Assembly (NCBI GenBank): GCA_023375785.1
Contig: SZWC01003873.1
Location: 69,739 to 93,086, forward strand
DNA length: 23,348 bases
Direction of reading: 5' to 3'
DNA from: Penium margaritaceum
Lineage: Eukaryota; Streptophyta; Zygnematophyceae; Desmidiales; Peniaceae
Part shown: positions 9,376 to 18,872 of the stretch, piece after piece
How the letters are laid out: each line of letters opens with the position of its first letter
How positions within the stretch are numbered: the first letter of the stretch is position 1
Notes under the pieces: model-generated
Told to the model about the DNA's origin: nothing
Databases searched by the model: none
Seen by the model: only the letters and a program-made list of their open reading frames with translations
Made by a program: the position numbers and the translations under genes

Positions 9376-10655
9376 TTAAAGGATGGCTCACCATTTTGTC
9401 TGATGTTATGGGGAGGAAAATTGTTGGAATAGAAGACTCACACTCAGAAGCCGATGCCTTAACGTTGCCTTCTGCAACATTTATCATTAATCAAAAACAA
9501 CAAAAAGCATCAGCATCACTGTCTACGGCCTTTTTTATGATGACACCTTGACCACGTACAGTCAAAAGCAAATGAGGGAAAAACTCCAAAATTCACCTTC
9601 ACATGTTCAAGGTGTTCGAATTACTTTGGCAATATTTTCGAGGAGAATTAGTGTTACCACAACGCGTCTCCTTTGATGGTAAAGGCCGGTTTCAATTTTC
9701 AACACCAACTCTAGATTTGGAATATTTGTATGAGAGAAAATACTCTCATCCTGGTGGATGTGAAGCCACAAGAGCTTCTGCTTGGTTAAACAAGTGAAAA
9801 GAGCAATCTTAATGCTCATGTACACTCCTGAAGCCTTTGAAGTATTGTAACATCCTTAAAGATGGTGGCTCCAACTGTTTTACATTGTTACTCTAGCAAC
9901 TGCCTATTTTTCTACACTTCAATTCCTGTCTAGCTTTCATTGGATCCTTTTTCTAAACACAACCCCACCATTTTTTAGGATACCAACCAACATCAAGCGC
10001 CCTCACTCGCAGTATGCACAGTCTAATAAAACACTTTTGACTACAAAGCAACAAGGAAACAACAATTACAATGTTGTGAGAAGAGGATGGAAGTGGTTCG
10101 ATGCCGAAGTGACCATTGAGCGGGCACACTTTGCTGACGGCAATGATGGAGTGACCTGAACCGACTGCTTAGTGTGGGAAAACCATGGCGCTAGCTTTGG
10201 TGGCTTCATTCAACCTCAAAAGGAAAATACCATGATTCAGTGGCTCAGACGAGCAATGACTGTGCACTTGAGAGTGGCCACAGAAGCAAACTGATTCTAC
10301 AAATTCAATCTTGAATAATGCCAAATCCAAAAAATCTACATATTTAGCAGAATCCACACACAAGAGAGGAGGGGTTGTGGAAAATAATACAAATGTGCCA
10401 CGGGACCTGCTTTCACAACTTATGCTTACGTAGCCATGCTCAAAACAAAGGTCAAATTCCAGGCCACCAGGGGAAAGTACCAACAGGCAAGGGCTGATAT
10501 AGGTCCAAGAAAGAGTCTTCTTGTTGCATCTGAAGTGACATCAAGCAATAATACACAACATCACAACCCCATTCACTTACAACCCCACCCGTAGGATTTT
10601 TCTTATACCATGACCATTCCATCAAATCCATTTATTGTGAGTAAGCCAAGAGATT
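9376..10655. other. Internal region of LTR-flanked element, no coding recognised
   Basis: Open frames are short: minus 9293-9487 (64), plus 9603-9797 (64), minus 9607-9825 (72) and minus 10169-10483 (104). None carries gag, protease, reverse transcriptase or integrase motifs. This supports reading the LTR-flanked unit as a non-autonomous derivative, or as a composite whose coding part has decayed beyond recognition. Confidence 0.4.
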
Positions 10656-10665
10656 GAGGGGGGGG
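10656..10665 (+). other. Polypurine-tract-like run
   Basis: The run GAGGGGGGGG is preceded by purine-rich AAGAGA and lies upstream of LTR copy 2. Polypurine tracts prime plus-strand synthesis directly next to a 3' LTR. Here the run is about 58 bp from my chosen LTR start, so either the LTR begins earlier than I placed it or this is only a similar run. Confidence 0.35.
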
Positions 10666-10723
10666 CATTGAATGGCCGACTCCATGTCCACTGCAATAAC
10701 CATCAATATTGTCCGTCATCAAC

Positions 10724-11648
10724 TGAGGAGGGTTCTTAAAGATTACCTAGTTTCAATGGCCGAGTTTTACTAAAACTCCTCTTTGGGTTCTTTTTAGGAC
10801 TCTACAAGGGTTACAAACTTCATATGAGAAAATGGTGAGGAGGAGGCTGAAATCCTTGTCTCCAGATCATTTGAGATGAACTTTGAGTTTTCTTGGGGAG
10901 GATGTGACCCTCAAGCTTCTAGTTGAAAGGTGTCTGGTAATTTACTTCCTCAGCTGTCCTATTCCAAGATGGTATCTCCAACCTCCTGACAATCTTTCGG
11001 TTTTCAGTGACTCTTCAAACTCCAAGTACTTCAAAGACAACCTATAATTTCCTATTCAGCTGCAATTAGCTAATATCAACCTCTTGATCCTTTGAAGATG
11101 TTTGCAGCTACCTAGGCGGTTGAAACTACCCAGGTGGTTATCCAACTACTAAGGTGGTTATGCAATCACCTAGCGACCTCAAGTGTTGGTACGCTCAAGG
11201 TGGAAGATCAAGGGTGCCTCATGGCTACAAAAGGGGTTGCGTCCATTCACTTGATATGCCTTCACGTTCCTTTAGTTTTCACTTTTATTTGTGTGTTAGC
11301 AGCTTCCTTCAGTGTCTGCCTGTGTAGCTTTTCTATTATATTGCAAGCCATTTCATAAAAAATCACCCACAACAAAGGCGTGTACCTCTTGCAACATTTA
11401 CAGGTGACCTTGCAAGCAGTACATTACAAGTTTTTCTCTCAGAAGTAGTGTCAAGGCATTTTTGGAGGGCGCCTCATGGATCTACGAGACCATGTCCATG
11501 GATACACCCTATAGTTGGTGCATGGTTCTATCCATTCATCCCTTTGTGACATATATATTTCTACAATAGTTCCAATCTGTATGGAAAAGGTCTGCCCGTT
11601 TTGATTTTCAGTCCAGACTTACATACCCAAAATATGCAAATATTGATA
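10724..11648 (+). mobile_element. LTR-like direct repeat, copy 2 (~925 bp)
   Basis: This is the partner of 7304-8170, in the same orientation and with the same order of conserved blocks; insertions and deletions account for the length difference. It starts TGAGGAGG, where copy 1 starts TGTCAGGA, and its end ...ATTGATA aligns with ...CTTGACA. No convincing primer binding site follows, which fits a 3' LTR. Together the copies would define a 4.3-kb element of mostly non-coding sequence. The alternative is two separate relics of one LTR family. Confidence 0.5.
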
Positions 11649-11667
11649 TGGAAAATAGATCGTAATG

Positions 11668-11781
11668 GTTTCCACGCTTGATGGTGGTTGAGATTAGAAT
11701 GATAGAGGCAAAGTATGCCCTTTGCCTCAAAGTACTTTTTGCGAGGGGCTACAAAGAGTTTGATCAATTGAATAAAACCAG
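11668..11781 (+). repeat. 114-bp direct repeat, copy A (short open segment)
   Basis: It is paired with 11871-11984, both 114 bp, with similarity reaching back to about 11645 and 11843. In one plus frame the copy encodes an open segment containing LMVVEIR and, near its end, LFARGYKEFDQLNKT. Copy B keeps the same frame and residues (LMVAEIR, LFARGYEEFDKLNKT). Differences include silent and conservative changes, which suggests a once-coding sequence. I do not recognise the family. It could be a duplicated exon fragment or part of a transposon protein. Confidence 0.7.
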
Positions 11782-11791
11782 CAAGATGTAG

Positions 11792-11813
11792 CTTAATGAT
11801 CCTGATCATTAAG
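11792..11813. repeat. Perfect 10-bp-arm palindrome
   Basis: CTTAATGATC and GATCATTAAG flank the two bases CT, giving a 22-bp near-perfect palindrome between the two 114-bp repeats. It is too A/T-rich and lacks a T-run, so it is not a convincing terminator. Confidence 0.8.
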
Positions 11814-11870
11814 ATCTTAATTGAATATTTAGATTCATCTACGATATATGAAAATGGCTCTTATGATTTT

Positions 11871-11984
11871 GTATCCACACTTGATGGTGGCTGAGATCAG
11901 ACTGCTAGAGGCAACGTATGCCCTTTAACTCCAGCTGCTATTTGCGAGGGGCTACGAAGAGTTTGACAAATTGAATAAAACCAG
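11871..11984 (+). repeat. 114-bp direct repeat, copy B (short open segment)
   Basis: This is the second copy of 11668-11781. The open frame can be read from an ATG at about 11849 through LMVAEIRLLEATYAL, then one in-frame TAA (11935-11937), then LFARGYEEFDKLNKT and a final stop just after the repeat. The internal TAA is in the same place as a sense codon in copy A. That stop and the short length make present function unlikely. Confidence 0.7.
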
Positions 11985-13740
11985 GTTTTGGTGTGAATAA
12001 CTACATTGGTGACAACGTGAATACTAACTAATTATGACTGCATTGCCCACTTTTTACAAATCATGAACAGAATACCGGTATCCTGTGCATGTTCCTCAAA
12101 TAGTGGGTATTATAATAGCCATGTTTTAGGATAATACGAATTCTTCCCTGGTTTTGTTTCCTTAATGCTTGTATGCAATCTGCCGGCGACAGTGGTGTGC
12201 GAATGTTGCACTAACTGACATCGAGCGGCCGAGGCGGGAGTGCGGAGGGCTGGGGGGTTGGGGGAGGTATGTTAGTATTCATTTCGTTTTCCGCCATCAT
12301 TCGGTTCTTAGTCCTCGTTGGACTTGACCGACGACGAGTAGCCGAAGACAGTCGCACCAGTTGGGGTATCGACCTCACGGGGTTCAGTTGATACCTCAAC
12401 TGGTATTTTTTCACACTTCCTTCGACTTCTTCTTTTTATGGTGAGAGACGATTAGCCATAAACATATTTGATAATCTCGCTTTTCGTATGGACAGAGACC
12501 CAAATGTAGGCCATCGACAGTAGTTCCCACTACAAATGTGGCGGTAAATTATTTATAATGAGCGACAATAAGCATCCACATAGGGACATGTCTCTTTTTC
12601 TACTAACGCAAAGCTTCATGGACGATTTGTCCATTTCTACAAAATAATATTGACTTCAGATTACGGCATTTTTTGTACTTCCTTCTAGTATTCAAATTAC
12701 GAGACTTCATGATTTTTCCAACCACAAAACAATAGTTCCTTCCTGCTAATTCAATAGAACCGAACACTTCCCTTGATTCTGCTATACAAGGGACTTCTCG
12801 TTCACGATGTTGGACATTGTAAAAGGAAAAAAACTCACATCAAAAGGGAGGAACTGGGTCGTCATATAGTCGATCAGATGGTACAAAACCAGGATCGATG
12901 AGATGATGGAAAGAGATGACAGTTGTTGAGTCGATTTTAAAAAAATAGACAGCACCTTGTTATAGCATTCTAGGGTCTCTTTCTGCTGTTGTCGCGATCT
13001 GCGGACTGCCTCCGGCCAGCATGAAAAGTGGGTATCGGAGTCAGCTCATAAAAAGTGGATAAAGCGTGCTTCTTTTTTTAATTATGGACATAGTGCGCAC
13101 CAATTAAAAAGTTCGAAGAACAGAAAGGACCTGTGTAAAATTGGGCATACTATTCATCTTCTCCCATGACTGGATGATACGTAAATGAAGTTTTCAAACG
13201 TGGGTAACCTGCACAGAACGTGTTCAAATGGTGGGTAAAAATGAATCCCCCCTTCTACAAAATCATCACTGAAAGTGACCTCGTCTTCCATGAACTGTGT
13301 TTTTCCTACATTGGCCTCAAGTAGGCTATTCGGCAATAAATCACCATCTTTGACATCCAAGATGACCTTCCCAAATGATAGTTGTAGCCGCTCGCATCAA
13401 CAGCACGGACTGCAACGCCATGATGCAGGATTCCAATGGTAGGCAGCCCTAAAGCCACAATGTGTATCATGGCAAATAGAAATCGCAGCCATTCGAAACC
13501 TCGTCTATGATGGAGATTGACGCTATCGATCAACACGTTCAATGGCCCCGTTGAACTTGTGGGAAGCCGAACCACATCTCACGTGATTGTCAGAAACAGC
13601 ATCAACAGACCAAAACGGGGGGAAGTAATAGAAAGGGAGTTGGGAATCAAGAAACGGCAAAGGAAAGGACTAGACGGTGAGGCTCCTGTCTGGTTAGAAA
13701 GCTCTGTGCCAACTGATTGTCCACCTTAGTGGCTCACATT
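11985..13740. other. Unassigned region upstream of the gypsy relic
   Basis: By position this should hold gag of the gypsy element, but no plus-strand gag or CCHC motif was found. On the minus strand, two overlapping open frames (13154-13360 and 13306-13575) could be one frame broken by a single frameshift near 13365, and minus 12211-12414 (67 codons) ends in a Pro-rich tail. None is recognisable. Plus 13517-13729 overlaps them antisense and also shows no domain. Confidence 0.35.
12356..12404. repeat. 15-bp inverted repeat, 19-nt spacer
   Basis: ACCAGTTGGGGTATC at 12356-12370 pairs with GATACCTCAACTGGT at 12390-12404, with one mismatch in 15. It could form a hairpin. There is no adjacent gene to which a regulatory role could be assigned. 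Confidence 0.75.
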
Positions 13741-14200
13741 CCCGTACATGAGGGTTCCTTAGATCATAAAGTTTGACGAGGGGTACAAGGACAACCAATT
13801 GGCGAAACTACTATGAGTATAGCCGAGGGGTTGTAAGAGTCACATAACGGTACCAGCACTACTGGATGGAGGAATTTCTCACAAGTTTTTAAGAAACAAC
13901 ATGGTTTGAAAGCTGTGTTTGCAGACCAAACCAAGGGTGTTGTAAAGAAAGACTGTTAACAGATGACTTCAGATCCATTGACTTTGCGAACCACTCTGAT
14001 TGCACATTGGAGATCAAAAATCTATACTATGCAATAGTCCGGGGGACCTGCCAAATGAGTGACCACATAATCATCATAGGATGAGATTCCTGTACCGTTA
14101 CAATCCGCATGTGGAATGGAGCAATGGATGGGTCTGTATCAACATCGTTGGCAGAAAATGATACCTGCCTCTGGTCGAGCGATCCATAATGCAACGCCGG
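13741..14200 (+). pseudogene. Ty3/gypsy aspartic protease remnant
   Basis: An open stretch reads VPALLDGGISHKFL (about 13848-13889), aligning with the retroelement protease active-site region VxALIDSGATHNFL. The Ser of the catalytic D-S/T-G triad is replaced by Gly (DGG at 13865-13873). Further on, GMRFLYRYNPHVEWSN (14078-14125) matches the GMDWLxxYNPxIDW block that closes the protease domain of gypsy elements. Stops and frameshifts separate these pieces. In an intact element the domain would cleave the Gag-Pol polyprotein. It directly precedes the reverse transcriptase remnant, as in Ty3/gypsy order. Confidence 0.65.
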
Positions 14201-15250
14201 TTACAGGAATGAACAGAGGTAGGAGCAACCGAGGAAGTTGCCGCAACCACAATATATTCAAGCAACACCTGAAACACATAGCTCAAGTGTGGCTAGTCCA
14301 CATGGAGGTAGAGGAAGTAGAAGAAATCATAACTACTCAGGCTGCAACAACGAACTCGACACATGAGAAGTTTGTAGTAGTAACGAAGGAGTTTGCAACA
14401 CTCATGGAGGATTTTGAAGGTGTTCTTTTCAAAACAATACCCGGAGAGCTACCTATGTAGCGGAACATCAATCATCAGATAGACCTTAATCCGGACAGCA
14501 GACCGACGGTGAAGGGGGCATTTTGGATGAGCAATCATGAGCTGACCAAACTCAAGAAGCAGGTGGATGCTTGGATAGGGGTTCATCACACCTTCCACAT
14601 CACCATATGCAGCACCAATATTTCCTATGAAAATGAAAGTAGGAGAGATGTGGATGTACGTTGACTACCGAGAATTGAACGAAATCACTATCAATAACTG
14701 TTACCCTCTCCCACAGGCAGATAAACTTGTTGTCAAACTACGTGGGGCTCATGTTCAGCAAAAATGACCTATGTGGTGGCTATCATCAGATCCACGTATC
14801 TAATGAGGACGCCGAGAAGAAAAAATTCAATACCAGATACAAGCACCTCGAGTTCACAGTCATGTCGTTTGGACTCACAGATGATACCACAACATTTATG
14901 GTGGCAATGAACAACATTGTTTGCCCATACCTCCACGGCTTTGTTCTTGTGTATCTTGACAACATGGTGGTGGATAACCGTACCCTGGAGGAGAACAATG
15001 GATATCTTTGAAATTTTCTCAACATTTTACAAAGAGAAGTTATTAGGAAAACTCTCGAAGTACAAATTCGGTCGTCATTTGGTCTAGTTTTGTGGGTACA
15101 TCGTCAGCGGCAGAAGGATCACCGTGGACCCAAAAAAGGTGGAGGCGATCACTGATTGGCCTACGTCCACAAATGTTTTGGACGTACAAGTATATTTGGG
15201 TTTTTGCAACTACTATCGTCAATTCATTGAAGACTGCACTTGACTGTCAA
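14201..15250 (+). pseudogene. Ty3/gypsy reverse transcriptase remnant
   Basis: The pieces follow canonical order across several frames. A pre-RT segment carries NINHQIDLNPDSRP (about 14463-14504), then MWMYVDYRELNEITINN (14649-14699) with YPLPQADKL after it. The open frame 14727-15011 follows with NDLCGGYHQIHV, corresponding to LDLRSGYHQI, then HLEFTVMSFGLT and LVYLDNMVV. The active-site YLDD reads YLDN (14952-14963), so one metal-binding Asp is lost. A thumb/connection segment with ITVDPKKVEAITDWPT (about 15119-15166) and YLGFCNYYRQFIEDCT (about 15193-15240) comes next. Several frameshifts and stops make it inactive. The intact enzyme copies element RNA into DNA. Confidence 0.85.
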
Positions 15251-15760
15251 TGCCCCTCTCCAATCTTCCTTATATGTCATCGAGTGGAAATGGGGGAACA
15301 ACAAACAAGAGGCATTCAACTCTTTAAGAAATGCACTGACATCTATGCCAACCTTATAGTTGGCAGATCCAACGGCGAACTACATCATGGCCACCGACAC
15401 ATCTGACAAGCCAGAGGAGCCGTTATCCCTGAAGACAACGGTGGTGGATAACAACTCCTTGCGTCCATGTTGCAAAAACTATGTGGGACGGAACTCAACT
15501 ACGTTGTACACAAGAAAGAAATGCTCTTAGTCGTACATGCCCTCTAAACAAGGCGGTGCTACCTGGAATGTGGACGATGCATCATCCACACCGACCATCG
15601 TGTGCTGAAACGTCTCAAGACTCAGCCAAATCCGAGCCGTCGACAAACCGGATGGATGTGATTTCTCGAGTCCAACTTCGACCATGGCATGGAGTACCGG
15701 CATGGAACAACTAATTTGACGGATTCTCTAAGTCGGCCACCAGATTTAATGGACAAGATC
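15251..15760 (+). pseudogene. Ty3/gypsy RNase H remnant
   Basis: The remnant follows the connection domain. A segment reading MATDTSDKPEEPL (about 15389-15427) aligns with the first RNase H block (xTDASDxAxGAVL). NSTTLYTRKKCS and nearby residues (about 15494-15529) correspond to NYSxHEKELLA. Later residues over 15590-15650 match the TDHRVLKRLKTQ block in yet another frame. Reading requires several frame changes. It would have degraded RNA in RNA-DNA hybrids. Confidence 0.65.
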
Positions 15761-15899
15761 AACATGATGCTTTTGTAACAATACCCGTACATCACAAGAC
15801 AATTCACAAAAGAATACGAGGAGTTCGGCGAGTACAACAAGACCAAGTTCTAGTTCGACGATCCCTACTCGCGACGATGGTTCACTCACCAAGTCGTCG

Positions 15900-16660
15900 T
15901 TCCACGGAACTAGGAGCTCCACCAAATGCTATTGGAGGAATCCCATGACACTGGTCCAGGTGAACATTTTGGCGAGGACAAGACGCCTTGGCCTAATACT
16001 ACTCGTGGAATAAGATGCACAATGATGTGTCCAACTTATACCAATAGTGCGACACATGTCAGAGAAAAAAACCTCATCGCATGCGGCCACCCGGTCAACT
16101 CCAACGGAATCATGGACCAACATCAGCATGGACCTCGTGACCGGACTACCCGCCACTCACATGGGGCATGACGCCATCCTCGTCACAGTGGACAGATTTT
16201 AAAAGATATCACACTTCATACCGATGACGACCACCGTCACTGCAGAAGGAACAACGTGGCTCTTTCTAAACCAGATTGTGCAACTACACAGCGTGGCACG
16301 TACCATCATTGATGGAAAATACGGCCGCTTCACTAGCCATTTTTGGCACAAATGGATGATGCATTATGGCAATAGGATCAAGCTATCAACTGCGTTCCAT
16401 CATCATACGGATGGAAAGACTGAGCGGATCAATCAGTCGCTCAAACAACTCCTCAACACATTATGCAAGCCACATGGTACCAAATGGAGAGTTAGACTGT
16501 CAACCGTTGAACTTGCATAGAACTCCATTTCCACCACAAACTTCTTGCCACACCGGCTTGATTACAGGTTCAGAGCAACATCCCGGCAGTCGACATCCAT
16601 TGTATGGACTTAACAAGCATCTAGGAGGAAACACGATAGACTCTCACAAAGACCCAAGCA
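15900..16660 (+). pseudogene. Ty3/gypsy integrase core remnant
   Basis: One frame is open, apart from two stops (16045-16047 and about 16199-16201), over about 170 codons. It shows CDTCQRKK (16048-16071) of the HHCC zinc finger, then MDLVTGLP, then GHDAILVTVDRF, TTVTAEGT, FTSHFWHKWM and STAFHHHTDGKTERIN, all close to the gypsy integrase consensus. The catalytic triad is present: Asp 16131-16133, Asp 16311-16313 and Glu 16422-16424, with 59 and 36 residues between. After about 16520 the frame breaks. Both internal stops alter places where the family has sense codons. It is the best preserved part of this relic, though inactive. Confidence 0.85.
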
Positions 16661-16905
16661 CTTATGAAGCAAGAAGTTGAGAGAAATCACAGCAAACACG
16701 TGTTTAGTACTGGCGATTCCGTCCTCCTTAGCTTAGCAAATATCAAACTATAAGGGCATGACTTCGCAAAGCTCAAATCCCGATGGTTCAGATTGTTTGA
16801 GATCAAGAAAATGCAAATCTATGTCGTCGCACGACTTTGACTACCTGACGGCATTGCAATCCACCCTATCTTCTACATCAGCAAGCTAACGCACTACCGG
16901 GAGCC
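16661..16905 (+). pseudogene. Integrase C-terminal (GPY-type) remnant
   Basis: STGDSVLLSLANIKL (about 16709-16753) aligns with FxVGDKVLLSTKNL, KLKSRWFRLFEI (about 16769-16804) with KLxPRWIGPFKV, and HPIFYISKLTHYREP (about 16861-16905) with HPVFHVSLLKPY, the order expected at the end of a gypsy integrase. Stops interrupt it. Downstream, about 16948-16980, a plus frame reads QQILDVYAVWTRS, faintly like the start of a chromodomain (xxILDxRxVRTRS). That last identification is weak. Confidence 0.65.
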
Positions 16906-17237
16906 CAGTGGGCATTTCTGTCATTACATTTGTGGCCCACCGTGCAACAAATTCTTGATGTTTACGCCGTTTGGACGAGATCATTTCTGCCAACCTCCTG
17001 GACTCGGGTTTTCCATCCCAGAAGTTTCGAACAACATCAACCATCTTCCGAAAGGTTGACTGAAATGTCATGAACGATATTGATGCTTTGATATTTTTCG
17101 GTTGACTTCTTGATGATGCTAAAACATTTTAAAGAAGCGCCTTGATAATCTAGAAGACCCCCACATTCTTGGAGGAGCTTCTCGAATCAGCCACTGTTGC
17201 ATACGAGCCATTCTAAGGATTGAATATGGCGTTTAAA
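16906..17237. other. 3' end of gypsy relic before LTR
   Basis: Apart from the weak chromodomain-like start, no coding is recognised. The minus 16886-17071 frame is antisense to the relic and probably incidental. A clear polypurine tract is missing just before 17238, where an intact element would have one. Confidence 0.4.
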
Positions 17238-17635
17238 TGTAGTACCCGGGTTTCGGGGGCTCAAGACCGATGTCTTAACGAGTCGAGGTCCAAAAAGTAA
17301 TCTCGGTCTATAGTACAATTCGACTCTAGCACGGATTCAGTCCATAGGCCGTATTTAAGGCAAGAAGAGTGCCGCTATGGAAGATCCATCGCGTCACTCC
17401 TCCTCCCCTCTAGTGGGCCGCTAGGGTCCTGTTCCTACGTGGATGTGCCACGTGGAATGATAGGGTTTTAGGTTGCCTGTTTAAAAAAGTACCCTATGAC
17501 GACTTCGTCCATTTGTGGCACGGCTCGTCTCAGCCAAAATGGCTTAGGCGACCATTCGCTCCTTCTTGGAAGAATATTCTGAGGGCCTACGTTTTGGTTC
17601 AACAGATAATCGCAAAACAGCCTAGGGCTGTCACA
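17238..17635 (+). mobile_element. Candidate LTR (~398 bp) behind the gypsy relic
   Basis: It begins TGTAGTACCCGGGTTTC, a type of start common in Ty3/gypsy LTRs, at the distance after the integrase expected of a 3' LTR. A TATTTAAG TATA-like box lies at 17352-17359. It ends ...GGGCTGTCACA at 17635, and one base later comes a primer-binding-like TGGCATCATAACC. A primer site after this LTR would make it a 5' LTR of following sequence, so it may be shared by two units in tandem. No second copy is in the window to confirm the boundaries. Confidence 0.45.
17352..17359 (+). promoter_or_regulatory. TATA-like box in candidate LTR
   Basis: TATTTAAG lies about 115 bp into the candidate LTR, a plausible place for the U3 promoter driving element transcription. 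It is a single motif match. Confidence 0.35.
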
Positions 17636-17636
17636 T

Positions 17637-17649
17637 TGGCATCATAACC
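17637..17649 (+). other. Primer-binding-site-like sequence
   Basis: TGGCATCATAACC agrees with TGGTATCAGAGCC, the tRNA-iMet type, at 10 of 13 positions. It shares the variant TGGCATCA start with the site at 580-569 on the minus strand. It lies one base after the candidate LTR end. Confidence 0.4.
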
Positions 17650-17843
17650 AATCGACTTCCGCTGTCCATTCGATTGACTTGACGAATGACTTTGGTCGTC
17701 GATCGAATGCCTTGGAAAAAAAAGGAATATCGACCAATCGTCGGTATTGGTGCTCACGGTGTTTTGTCGCGGCAAACTCCCTCCCCCCCCCTCCCCCCCG
17801 TATGGGACGAGATGTCTCGTCCGCTCGAGGGCTCGATAGGCCG
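17650..17843. other. Leader-like stretch with C-run
   Basis: About 200 bp separate the primer-binding-like site from the 17-bp minisatellite. It includes the C-run at about 17779-17799 (nine Cs, one T, seven Cs), G-rich on the minus strand and potentially G-quadruplex or i-motif forming together with neighbouring runs. No coding is recognised. Confidence 0.4.
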
Positions 17844-17928
17844 AGAGCCTGACAGACTGAGCTCCCTGACAGACCGAGCAGCCTGACAGACCAAGCAACC
17901 CGACAGACCGAGCAGCCTGGCAGGCAGC
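17844..17928. repeat. Exact-period 17-bp minisatellite, 5 units
   Basis: GACAGACCGAGCAGCCT-like units recur with GACAGAC (or GGCAGGC) at 17851, 17868, 17885, 17902 and 17919, every spacing exactly 17. The period equals that of the array at 160-335, though the unit sequence differs. An A-run follows at 17929-17938. Minus-strand frames cross it without stops, again because 17 cycles through frames. Confidence 0.9.
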
Positions 17929-17984
17929 AAAAAAAAAGATTCAATTGCAGAGGGGATTTGCTGTCCGACAGACGATGGCCGCCC

Positions 17985-18872
17985 TCCCTCCTCGTGGACG
18001 ATGACTTCACCAAGGGAGAAAAGAGGGGCGCTGGTGGAACCAAGTCCCCCCTTGCCCCCTCGTCATTGGCGCCGGTGGAACCAAGGGGGAAGAGAGGGGA
18101 CGTCTTCCCCTCCCCCCCCTCCTCTCTTGAAGACCGACAACCGGGGAAGGAGAGAGGACCTCCCCCTTCACGAGGGCCGACCGCCCAAGGGGGAAACGAG
18201 GAGGTGCTCACCCCTCTCCTTCCCCCCCCTCCCCATTCAGGACCGACAGCCCATGGGGGAGGAGAGGGGACGTCTCCCCCTCCCCCTCCCCTCTCATGCT
18301 GGCTGACGGCCCAAGGGGGAGGAAGGGGACGAGTCCCCCCCCTCCTCATGCGCCGACGGGGAGGAGAGAGGGAGGGGACTCCCTCCCTTCCCTCCCTTAG
18401 CGCCGATGGCTCCGACGGGAAGGAGAGGAGGGGACTTCCTCTCTTCCACCTCCCTTTGCACCGACTGCACCAGTGGGGAGGAGAGAGGGACCCCCTCTCC
18501 CCATCCCCCCTCCTTGTGCGTCAATTGCGCTAACTGGAAGGAGAGAGGGATACACCCTCTCCCTCCCTCCCTCCTTGTGTGCCAACGGGGGAGAACAGAG
18601 GTAGGGGATTCCCTCTCTCCCACCCTCTCTCCTCACGTGGGAGGACAGCCCCAGAGGGAAGGAGAGGACGTTTTCCCTCTCCTCCTCCATCTCACATGGG
18701 CCGATGGCCTGAGGGGAAGAAAGGGGGCATTCCCCCCCTTCCCCCCCTCACTCGGGCCGATGGCCCAAGGGGGAGGAGAGGGACGAGCCCCCCTCTTCCT
18801 CCCCCCCTCTCATGTGGGCCGACGGCCCAAGGATGGAGAGGAGGAAGCTTTCTTCCTCCCTTCCCCTCACAT
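17985..18872. repeat. ~60-bp purine/pyrimidine tandem array, about 15 units
   Basis: Each unit has a GCCGAYGGCCCAAGG-like header, then a purine run (GGGGGAGGAGAGGGGACG type), then a pyrimidine run (TCTCCCCCTCCCC type). Headers occur near 18066, 18137, 18175, 18240, 18301, 18351, 18402, 18463, 18521, 18581, 18641, 18700, 18756 and 18818, so units are about 40-65 bp. The purine half of a unit is largely complementary to its pyrimidine half, so each unit is a potential hairpin. Long open frames cross the array on both strands (for example 208 codons plus, 235 codons minus), but they are low-complexity Pro/Gly/Ser/Arg products of the composition and are not called as genes. Confidence 0.85.

Noticed and set aside
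11792..12404. Hairpins as transcription terminators
   Set aside because: There is no adjacent gene and no T-run after the stems, and the context is eukaryotic.
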